A DNA stretch of 64,000 nucleotides. It comes from Astropecten irregularis. Its lineage: Eukaryota; Echinodermata; Asteroidea; Paxillosida; Astropectinidae. Each line of letters opens with the position of its first letter. The first letter of the stretch is position 1. The stretch covers positions 13,252,499-13,316,498 of the forward strand of contig OZ020250.1 of assembly GCA_963971285.1 (NCBI GenBank). The letters are read 5' to 3'. The position numbers and the translations under genes were made by a program. This document shows positions 43,201 through 55,200 of the stretch, in pieces. The notes beneath the pieces were generated by a model. That model searched no databases and was not told where the DNA came from. It was given only the letters and a program-made list of their open reading frames with translations.

Positions 43201-46200
43201 AGTTGGGACATGATTTGTAATGTATCTGCGCAGCATCAGCAGACATAACTATTCTCGTCTTTTTCATCATAGCAGCGTTCCACAGCACAACTGTATTTTG
43301 TGTAGGCAATTTCAGGAATTTGACATAGTTCAGGAAGTAGCAAAGCTAATGTATTTTGTTTGTGCCCGTTTCTGATTCAGCTGCTGAGCTATTTTACCCA
43401 GCAGAAGCGGCAGCAAGGAGTGGACAAGATGCTTCTAGATCTCTACGAGCCCATCCTATGGCGAGCTGTCAAGGTGAACACGCCCACGAGCCGATTTCAC
43501 TAACACTTTGCAAATCATCGCTAAAAAATGGAAAATTGCTACGCAAATTAGCGATCGATTTTTCATTATATAGCAATGGATTTGGGCTCTTAGCGATGAT
43601 CGTATGCGTTAGTGAAATCGACCCCACGTTTCATTCAGATTTGAACCGGCAACTCTCCACACACCAACCCCTCTTCTTCCTTTCACTGAATGCAACAAGG
43701 TCTCACAGCTCTGGATGCTTTGCAACGCAGTAGGATTTTGGAGCCAGAATCACTTCTTGTGATGTGGGAGATATTGGTTACTTTCAATCCAATAGACACA
43801 TATGTTTTTGGTGTGAAACCAGAACTAGGTCAATGCCGCTCATTTCGATTTTAGGATAGTTATGAAATTTCAAAATAGTCATTGTTTGCAGGTCTTCTGA
43901 TTGCTCAAGCAGTATCAAAAAGATGCTCCAAGATGTGTACTGACTTTAAAACTGCTGGATTTGTCCCCCTCCAAAAAGCTTCATTTTGAGTTAAGGATCA
44001 TACTAAAATTTAGAAAACAATTTATCCTTTTTAATTGATATGCTTATTTTTTATTAAATATAAAACTGAAATTTAGATGATCGTTGCCTTAAAAGAATAT
44101 AAAAATATACAGCATGAAATAACCACAAGGAAAACTGACTGGAATAATATAAGTCTTTGAAAATTTAACAAAGACAAATTTACTGGAACGGAAATTGATC
44201 CCTACTTTTCATAGCAATTTTCTGTTAAGTGATGGATTTGGGCTTTAGCGATGAATGAAAAGCATTACTGAAATTGTTCCCAGGAATACCGTACTGGTGC
44301 TTTACCAACTGAGCTATCCAGCCCTAAAAATATACATACATAGAATCCCTGACCTTCAGAAGGCGCTGTCCGAATTTTCTGTCCGTTCCTGTGGCAACAA
44401 GCTTTGGTTGGCGTTAAGCTTTTTGACATTTTCATTAACCTTTGCCTGTATGCCCATATGATTTGTATCTGTGCTCACAGATACAAATCCTCACATGGTC
44501 CAAGCTTCCAAACCTTGTTTCATCTAGATAATCTAATCTAAATCTAATATCATCTAAGCTCATATAATCTAATCTAGTCATCTGAGATCATCTAAGATCA
44601 TCTAAGATCATCTATGCACCGATGAATTGTCCCACCCTCTTAAACAGTGAAATGTTGATAACTTCACAGGTTGCCAATGCCAGTGTGCGAGCCAATGCAG
44701 CAGCACTGCTGATTGACGCATTCCCTCTGCAAGCTCCGGACTCTAACAAGGAGGACTCGGACGCCCTCACCCAGAAACAATTTGACATTCTCCAGGTAAA
44801 GCCATACTCTCACTTTGAAGGGACTCTCACTGTGTAAGTTTGTTTTGTACAGTAAGACACCAATGAGAGAACACTTAAAATGCTGTACCTATGGAAACCA
44901 ACTCATGGGAAGCGCAGACGTCACTGATCGGCCTAAAACTACATGGAGAGATGTCATTCAAGGAGACCTCTCACTCCTGTGCTCAATTTCACGAAAGGCT
45001 AAGACATATCGTAAACATGCATATCAATCTTAATTGCTAAGCAAAGTGTGATGTCACAATACTAGCTGCTATGGAAACATAAACAACTCATCTAAAAGAT
45101 GAATCGTAAATCTTTGTGAAATCGACCAGTGGACACTGAGTGGTCAGTTGAAGAAGCAGAAGTGGCAGCTCAAGACCGATCCATTTGGAAGTTTTTCTCA
45201 AGTCAGGCAGCAAGTGCAGAGAATGCATGAAGCTTTCCAGTAATAGTTAGTTATGAAGACACCAGGGGCCGATTTCATAAAACTTACGACGCGTCGCAGA
45301 GTTAAGACGCATCCTTTCTCTATGGACTCACCGAATATAGATGCAACACGTCGCAGCTAGGACGCATCGCAAATCGAGTTGCGACGCGTCGCAGAGCTTT
45401 ATGAAATCGGCCCCAGCAATCCCCATGGAATGGCAAGCCATAGTGGCAAGTCAAAATCACCACAAGGTAGTCATTTTAAATTTCTGTGCAAAAGAGGAAA
45501 CTTCACATGGATGTAGTCACTCACTATGGGAGCCCACAGTGAGAACTAAAGTTCATTCAAACTTGTGGAGTGTAGACTTTGACCCACAGAGATGGTATGC
45601 CAAATAGAATCCTCTACTGGTTGAGTGATAGGCACAGATTTAACAAGGATTTTTTTTTTCTCACAGGCTGTGTACAAAAGTATAGGAGATTTTCAGAGTT
45701 CAGATTTGTTATGCCCCCTGTCAGTTGTTTTTCAGATATTTTTATCATTCAGGTGTTTCTTGGCTGCTCTCATTGCACCTCCTTTTAGGTGTCTAATGGC
45801 AATATATCAAGCTTTTCTTTCATAATTACAAGTTTATTTCTTTCAGGCCGTGCTTGATCAAATTTTCCCTCTTCGTTCCCCTCAACCCAGGACCTGTTAG
45901 ACGATCCATGCCCGGTGGTCCGCGTAACCGGCGTCCATGGTATCTGTCGCATTGCCAGTGTGTTTTGGGAGCTGATACCCGCTCACACCCTGGAAGCTCT
46001 GATGACCAAGCTGATCCGTGACATGGCATTTGACGTCAGCACGGCCGACATCAGGGCTGCAGTCTTCAAGGTAAGCCAGCTTCCAAGAGAATGGGATGAA
46101 GAAACTGGATTGATAATGGTTAGACCTGAAATAAACGGCTTTCAAGCTTTGGCTGTGGCAAGGGGCTCCCATATGCACATGTAGACAGACAGGTTAACCA

Positions 46201-49200
46201 AGCTTACTGGCTTGGACATGGGGCTAAGCACACAAATTTGCTAACCATGAAATCTCTGTCTTAACAGTATTAAAACCCAAATTTCCATGTGTTGTGTATC
46301 GCTTGCGATTGTTCTTTCGCTGTTGTTCACCGACCGTGAATATCAAGTGGAATTGTTAATGGTGGTTTGTTTTTGAGCAAGACAATTTTGCTAAGCATTT
46401 TTTTGTGCTCCATCCTCCATGAAATTTGCCCCAGCTTGCAAAGTGGGTAACCAAACATCCAAGTAAATCCATCGGTTCGCCTTAAGCCTGTAGCCGATTT
46501 CACTAACGCTTTGCGATCATCGTAAAGGCCAAATCCATCGCTAAACGGAAAATTGCTACGCAAAGTAGCGACCGATTTTCTGTTTAGCGATGGATTTAGG
46601 CTTTACGATGATCGCAAAGCGTTAGTGAAATCGGCCCCTGGTTCACACTAATACTGCAAACTGCAATGTGAAGCAAATTTCAAGGCAATCAATTTTGCGG
46701 TAACACCACTATGAGACATATATTATTCTCTTTATGAGTTGGATGGCTCTGAAAAGAGCCGGTTAACTCAACGTTCCAGCCAGTATGCTCTGGCCGTCTT
46801 CAGGAGCAAATTGTTGGTGACACAATTAAACAATGCACACGGATTCCCATTGTGATGGAAGAAAAATTGCTTTGCAAGTTTGCATGAAGTACAAACCGGG
46901 CTTTAGTCAGAGAAATTCGTTGTGGAATTGGTTCACTTTGACACTGGCCTCTGAATTTTTCTTTGTTTCTTGACAGGGTCTGACGTACCTCCTAGATAAC
47001 CACCTCAGTCACCCACTGCTGAAGAACCTGCTGCCCGTCCTGGGCGACTTCGTCCACGACTCCTCTGAGAAGGTTCGGGTGGCCTTTGTCGATCTGCTGC
47101 TGAAGGTCAAAGGACTTCGAACCATCAAGGTCAGGGTTTTTCTTCAGTTTTTTTTTTTGTCAATGAACATCTCAGAAAAATGTATGGAGCGGAGAAAATA
47201 CAGATATGCTTACACATTTTATAGAATAGTTCAAATCCCACAGCTGTTCAGGATTCCGCCAGTGTTTGGATTGGAATTCCAGTCCATTAATATTCTATAG
47301 AAGTTTACAACCATCAATTAGGTTTGATGAAAAAAACAACCCAAGAAAAACCACCAGTCGTAGAGACATCTCTTTGAGGGTCAAGTGGCGGTCTTAAATT
47401 TAGCCCTAGGCACACCAAACCTTGAATTTTACGGAGGCCATGGCCTTCATTGCCCTGGTCCTCGGCCTTGGTGCCCCTTCATACGTTTCCATAGACATCA
47501 TGATTTTCAAAGGGAAGTGCCCCTTTGCAGTGGAAAAGTGGCCTTGCCCCTTTTAGAACCAAATTCCAGGCCTGGTCACACCCTCTACATTCCTCATTGT
47601 TCAACCGTACATTTCCTCCCCTCCTTTCCCCATCTTACACAGTACTGGAACGTGACCCCCGTGGAGCATCTCCTGGCCCAGCTGGTGCAGGATTCCACCC
47701 CTGTAGCCAGGCGCCTTGTGGCTCTCCTCTTCAATTCCCTCCAGCCTCTGGACCGGACCGGCGAGGTGCAGATAGAGAGGTGCATTGCCCTCATACAGAC
47801 CAACCCTAACGCTGCCAGGGTCTTCTATCAGTATGCCCACAGACATATGTCTGTAGTCACTGCAGGTTAGTGAGACGTAGGGCCACACGGTGAGCTTCAA
47901 GTTTTTGAAGTGCGCCCTCTTTTGATAAAAAGGAAAAACTGCGGTGGTGTCAGTATATTATTTTGTACACCGCCAATCATCTTTTATTGAAATCTGGAAA
48001 GCCAGAAGGCTAATCATGAGCAAAAGACCTGTGGGGAAATCTGGGACATGTTGTCCATGCCGAATATTCTTCTAACTCCGTGTTTCTTTCAGGAATATAT
48101 CGCGCACCACGTACCGAGCCGGAGTTGTAGTGCATTTAGAGCGATAAACACCACCAGTTTTCTTGTTCTAATCAAAAGAGGGCGCCATTCAAAACGGTGT
48201 ATAGTAGAGCACCTTGTAATGAAAAACTTCCTCCATGCATCCAAGGATTCCTGATGAGGACTGGAGCCAATTTCATGGAGCTGCTAAGCACAACAAAATG
48301 CTTAGCTCAAAAATGTCTTGCCCTATAAAACAAACCACCATTGAAAATTCCATTCGATATTCACGGTCAGCGAACAACAGCCAAAGAACAATCACAAGTG
48401 ATGCACAACTCATGGACATTTGGTTGTTAATCCTGTTTTTGTTAAGACAAACATTTCATGGTTAGCAAATTTGTGTGCTAAGCAGGGCCGCGAAATTGGC
48501 CCCTGGTTATGGTTTTGACTGCTAAGCACTTAATTGGAAGGAAAGGATAAAGAACAAATGAAGTTATAGGTTTGTTTTGTCGCGGATCTTGGTCGCTATT
48601 ATGTAATCTTGCAAATCCATGTCGTAGGCTGGATACACTAAAATGCGATCCGGAGCAGCTTTTGAGCGCCGGATCACTGATGGCGTTCCTGTTACAAACA
48701 GGCCCATTTTTGTGGCCCAACCTCTCAGAAATCAGAATGCCTTCTCAACCCCTCCCAGAGCTCCCCCTCAACTCTTCAACCTAACAGTCCATGATTTGTT
48801 TGTATTCCAGAGTTTCTTTTTCCGTACAAGAAGTTTACCCCCCCAAAATGTTCCCAGCCCACAGGGCAAGTAAAGCATAGGTTTGACTAGAATTCAGCAG
48901 TAACCGGCTCTTTTCAGAGCCACCCCATACTCTCAAGAGAGAGATAAATATGTCACATTGTGTTACCGAAAATCCTGTTACTTGAGAATGCAGCAGGTTT
49001 TTTTCCCATTGGACATCGTGATCAGGGTTAGCGTTATGGTCAAGACATGTATACGTTATAAATCTTCTTGAGATATGATGTTTCTTTTTAATACCACACA
49101 CAGGCAAGTTCCTTCTGCTTCTTGGCCAGTGCATCCTGGGCTGTGTCCGTCGTGCCCAGCCTGCCAACGGGCGTCCAGGCAGGAATTCTGGCCAGGCCGA

Positions 49201-52200
49201 AGAGGGACAAGAGGATGATGATGAGGACGGAGCCGGAGAGGAGGAGAAAGAGAATGGGACGGAGGCGGGAGAGGTCGAAGAGGACAGCCTGTCTGTACAG
49301 GACACTGACATCATGGAGGGCATGCTGGAGATCATTGCTATACTCTGGACGGGGATTAATGACCAGCTGGCTAAGGTGAGAAGAGATCCAGAGTGAAGCT
49401 GAGGAGAGTTTGAATGAGTAGAGTGAAGCTGATTGGAGTGGGGATGCAGGGGTCGAGTTTGAAGTGGATGAGGCTCATAATATGGAGAATAAAGATTGAA
49501 GTGAAGTGAGGTTGTAGGAAGTCAGGATGCAGAAAGTATGGTTGATGAGAGTTTGGATGTAGGAGTGCGGTTGAAGGAATAGGGATGCAGGGGCTGAAGT
49601 TGAAGTGGATGAGGCTCTGAATATAGAGAGTAAAGATTAAAGTGAAGTTGTAGGAAGTCAGGATGCAGAAAGTATGATTGAAAGTTTGGATGTAGGAGTG
49701 AGGTTGTAGGGAGCTGGTAGGGAGCCATTTGGAAGGCAAAGGGTGAGCAACTAGAATTGAGATGCAGAGCCCATCCATGTAAATTCATTATTCGTTATTT
49801 TTTCCTCTCTAACTCTGCAGCCTGAGAATCAAACTACCAAGAAGCAGTTGGTGTCAAGGTTCAGCAAGGCTCTTCCTGAATTCTTGAACGTCTTCCAGGT
49901 CAGGGTCAAATGATCAAAATCCCGACAGAAAGAAATCAGGAAAATTGTGACATCACTTTATGTCCCAAATACTATATTTCAATGCAAAGCAACAAACAGC
50001 TGTTCTGCAGTAGAGTACATATTGTGACGTCACAATTTTTTGGTATTCTTAGAGACAACTTTCAGGCACATATTAAGGTTGAAGTTAAGATTTGTCCTCG
50101 GCAAGGGGTTAAGAGGCCATGGCCATATAAACTGCCTTCGTAACAAAACATTCTGCAGTTCTGTTTTGGTGTTTACTGGAAAGCCATGGATAATGATCTG
50201 AAATGCATTTTAAAGAAAGTTCTCGGACCATGGACAATCCTTTTGTGGAGAAAGCATTCAGATTTTTGAATAATGAAAACTAATAAAGCTTTGCTTTTGT
50301 TTCATGCATTTTCATGTTAATTTATGGATATGCTTCATCACACAGGTTAGTTTTATACTGGAGGGTTTTACAAAGATAATGTGACACAGAATTATCAATT
50401 AAGTTGGTTGCTTGAAAGTAAGCTTCATGCCAGAATCTTTGTATTTCTTCTTCAGGAGGGTCGTGCTTTATCCGCAGTCCTGGTCATCGCTGGATACGTT
50501 CCTTCATCTTCCATTCCAACATTCAGGTGAAAAGTTAATCTGGGTTTTTGTTTCCTTGAAGTTCTTTATGTGAGATTTCTTTCTGTTCCTTGACTATTCA
50601 AAAACAAAAAGCAAAAAAAAAAAAAAAAAACCAACCGACGTCTACATTCTTTTTAGGAATTTAGCTGGAATTATCTCCAGTACCCTGCTCACAACGGATG
50701 AAAAATACAAAAAGACGGCAATCTGTTCCACAGCTGATGGAAGCTGTGTAAGATGAGCTGGTTCCAAACCTCATGATGATTTAACACATTGTGTTGAAGC
50801 AGTCGAGTCAGGGAATTAGACATTGTTCATTTGGAATTGGTATTGTTCATTTGCATTAGGTATGCATCATATTGCATTGTTCGTATTGACTGAGCGAAAT
50901 TTCTTGTCTGATGTTGTTTTCTTTACAGTCGTGGCTGCCTGACCAAGCTGAAGTCCATGTCCCCCTCTGCCTCCGCCTCTGATTATGGACCCCTGCTGGA
51001 GTGTCTGGTTGCCTGGGGGCGAGGCTCTGATGTACTGGAGCTCATCTCTGATTGGTTGATGGCTACACTCAGGACCAGTCCAAAATCAAAGAAGGTGAAC
51101 TATTTTTCCGGGGGAGCAAAAACAAAAATTGAGAAGCCCTTAAGCTTAACCTCAACTATATATAGGAATAACTTACAGCACCAGTGTTAAGTCTGGAAGG
51201 GTAGTTTTTAAACGCCCAAATGGGTATCAGAGTACCAAGATGGTGGACAATTAAACCATATCTTTTATAAACCTGTTTCTTTGCTTAATGTGAGTTGCTA
51301 GTGGTCTGGTGTGTCGTACTCAAGATCTTGTGGTCAATGTATAGATTGTAGGTTCAAATCCAGCCATGGGTTAATAGTGCTTGCGTCCTTGGGCAAGACG
51401 CTTTGACACATATTGCTCTTCACCCAGGTGTAAATGTGTTCCTGTGAGGGTAGTGATGGCTTTGTGTGCTCGATTAGCCCTTGTATGCTTTGCTGGCAGT
51501 CAGGGGCTGACTATACTCACCAGGGAGTTGAGATTGTTTCAGGAATGTTAATAGAGCCGGATGACCTGATATAATAATGGTGTAATTCAATGTGATACCA
51601 CTTGTTTAAGAACGCTATAAAAATACCTTAATTATTATTATTTATTTATTTTTATTTATTTATTTTTGTTCCCTCAGAAATCTCGCAAAGTTAGCTTCAA
51701 CGAACCGACCCAGCCCCAGCCGACCGTTGCCCTGGCCTACCTCGACTGGCTTCTGTCCCATTTCTCCTGTCTGTCGGTCCTGCTGGCCTCCTGCTCGGAC
51801 AAACTTCAAGATCTCACCTCCGTCCTCAAGAACACTCTGGTAAAAACAAAAACAAAATGCTAATCTCAACAGAGCTTACTAACCATAAAAATATCTTAAT
51901 TCATTGAAAGGTGAACTTTGAATGGAGTTGGTTTTGAGCCTGCAACCTGCAAAATACTGTACCGATGGTTTCATGAAAATGGCTGTATTATTAAAACAGA
52001 AATTAGTCATCAGCCAAAATTCCAAGCAATTTTCAAGCTTGAAAGGAAAGGAATATTCATTGCGGTAAAAACAGTTAAGGAAGAAGGTGATCGATGTCAT
52101 GCGATGTCGTGTTGCTGGTGATGATGTTTCAGCTGCTGGACTGCTAGCCTTCATTAGGCAACTGATGAACTGGATGCTGTGGTGTCCGTTATATCCTGTT

Positions 52201-55200
52201 GGTCCCCGTCCCTCGTGCTCACCGTACAGTGTACTGCGGACGTCGAGCGGGTCACTCTGGCGGGCGGCGTACGCTTCACTCCATGGGTGGTCGGGGGACG
52301 TGTCCTCAGCGTGGCTTCGATGTGCTTGGGTGGTATTACAGTTTTTACAGAGAAATATCTTGTTGAAGGCTGTCATTTGGGTTTTTGTAAAAAGCAAATG
52401 TTCTCATCTTGTTTTGGGAAAACACTGTAATTTTGATATGTGCAAGATTTTGTTTTGTTTTTGCTATTGATCTTGTTCAATTTGACCTAATTGCAGGCCT
52501 GCATGGAGCAGCGTATGATGACCCCTGACCCCTTGAGTGACCTGTTGACCGATGAGGTCATGGTGAAGTGTCTGCAGATTCACTGCCGGCTCAACATTCA
52601 TCTGACGTCAGGACGTATGGTGAGTACGAGATATAGAGATGAGGTTCTGAATTGATATGGCCTTCCTTGTGGCTCCAGGGAATAATTTCATGGCTGTGTT
52701 TACTGCAAAAATCTGTGCTTATGATTCTCATTTTTTGCTTATAGAGTTAGGGCCGAGTTTTTCCCTTGCCGAGTAAGCAAGCAATCCTCTGTCATGCAAA
52801 CTACTCATGCACACAACTTTAGAATCCCTTCCTAAACCATGAAATTGTAAAATGCAGAAATTGTCTGCTTCTTTTGAGGACTGATTCCTCGCTTAGCAGG
52901 GTCATGAGATTTGGTCCAGATAGCAATTGGTTCCAACTCAACTTATTCATTTTTCTAAAAAATGCTTGGACTGACGCATTTCATTCCTAAAAGCAGGATC
53001 TTTATCGAAGGTTTTAAGATGAAGCCTTTAGCCTTCGATAAAGATCCTGCTAGGATTGAAACGCATCAGGCCCTCCTTACTCCAAGCATTTTATAAATTT
53101 CAGGTCATTATTTTGCCTGATGAGCAGTTTGCAGCAGTTTATTCCTTATATTTTTCTAACAAGATGGTTTCTGTAGAGCTCAAGTTCAGTTGTAAACCAA
53201 ACATGTGGGCCTATGAAAAAAGTCCTATATTGATGTGACCTTCCTGTAGGTGGAAGGGATTTGGCCAACATTTTTTAAATATCTGTCACAGTCACCAGAC
53301 AGTTGAGAGAGCGTACTGTGTACAGAAACGTTTAGTCCCTACAGATCTTCTCAGAAGCAAAGGCACTCTTAAGATGCTACCGCAAACCTACAACCTTACC
53401 TCCTTCTTCCCTGCATTTTAGAGCCAGGATCAAACCACTACAGGTGGACCAGGGAGTAGCCTGACCGAGCTGATGGCATGGGCTGACAGGGAGGTACTGC
53501 CTTTGGTAGGCAGGATCCAAGACACTGTGACGGACACCGAGACGGCCGACGGTGGTCCAGCAGCGAAGAAGACTACCACTGGCCAGTCAGAGAAAGAACT
53601 GTTGGGTCTTGGGAAGGAAATACTGGAGGTATGCTTAGATGTGTGCATCTAAATGGTCATTCATTGAACTACCTGCAAGTTTGTGCTAAAAGTATCTCCA
53701 TCAGACTAGCACTACACAGTGCTTTAGTCCTACATAGGTTCCTACTAATGTGTATTAACCCTGCAGACTGTAAACACAGGGTATTTTGAACATGTGTTGC
53801 GGCCTCGTTCAGTGACTTGCTGTTTGCACCATTGACCTTTTTACATAATCATTTTTAGATTATGTGTCACTGATTGTTTCTGGATGGGTACTAAATCTAT
53901 TTTGAATCTGCAGTTTATGTTAGTATTGGTGGTGCTTTTGTTCTGGTGTTGGTGCTGCTGCTGTACATGTTGCTGCCACTGCTGTAGCTTGTGTCCCTAT
54001 TACTACTGCACTTGGAGCTGTTGATAGGGCTAGTACTGCTGTTCTGACCAACTGCTGTTGTTAGTGCTGCTGCTGCTACTGTCAGTGCTGTAGATGATGC
54101 TGTAGCTTGTGTTGCAGTTGCTGCTGCTCTTGTAGTTGTCTGTGCTAGTGCTGCCATTCTGACTGCTGTTGATGTTACTGCTGCTGCTGCTGCTAATGCT
54201 GGTGTTTAGTGCTGTTGTTTCTCACTGTCTACTGTTATATGGCACACCACAAAATTGGATGACAGTTTATCTTCAGTTTCTTTGTAGATAGATTTCTGCA
54301 GCTGCAAATTGCTAAAATCATATTCTTGGTTGTCTTGAAACTTTGTACCATTGGCTATAGTCGGTACTACGGTCAACAAAAACAAAACAACAGTTGCATC
54401 ATGCTCATCTCGCCCTCCCGTCAATTTACTGCAGGTTATTCTGAGCATGAGCAGTGAGACCATAATGCTGGGTATCACCGACCAAGAATTCCAGTCCAAC
54501 TTGGTCAGCTTCTGCCAGCTGCTTCTCAAAACAGGTAAAATGGATCTATAGGGTCTTTCCCATCAGGTTGGAGCCCGATTTATGATGGTGTCAAATGTTA
54601 TATCTGTAAACGTCTACATGTGTTATCTTTTACTGTGGTTTATAATTAGCATTGATTTATTCTTCTGTTTATTTTGCGATTGATTTCAATCTGATCATCA
54701 AGAAACCACAAGGGAAACTGAGTGGATTAATTTTAAGCCATTGAAAGATGAAAAAAGAAAAATTGACCGGAGCAGCATTCGAACCAGCCATCTCTGGAAT
54801 ACCGTACTGGCACTCTAGCAACTGAGCTTACCAGCCCTATGTTGGTTGTCCCTAATAGTCAATTATCTTGGTTCGTTTGGCAGTCAGAAGCCATGTTGGT
54901 TTCATTCTCAATTCAAGATCAGCTGCAGATGTGCATGTTTTATCAAAGGATAATGGGTGTGCAAGTTCATAGACATAAGACAAATATCGTCACAAATTGT
55001 GTCCCAACTTGGTGGCAGTCTCAGTTTTCCATTCATATCTTTCTTACATCATCTGCTGTGTCGCACATGATCCAAGGTACATTATCATCGAAAATGACAA
55101 ATGCAGAATGATTTGACACATCAAATCCTGCAATTCACAGGTTTGTTTTTTGTCTCCTGGCCTCCTGCAGAACTTTCACACACATGATTCAAGGAATATA

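Noticed and set aside
48835-49335. 166-codon antisense open frame over NCAPG2 exon 14
   Set aside because: It mirrors the acidic coding exon in GC-rich codons, giving Ser-rich low complexity; the sense frame is conserved with human NCAPG2.
52966-53080. Active hammerhead ribozyme at the CTGACGC...GAAAC motif
   Set aside because: The core CUGANGA is broken (CTGACGC) and the strong hairpin does not sit at the stem II position; kept only as a weak family resemblance.
53915-54157. 80-codon antisense frame rich in Ala and Thr
   Set aside because: Pure consequence of the CTG-type triplet tract; no start context or conservation.
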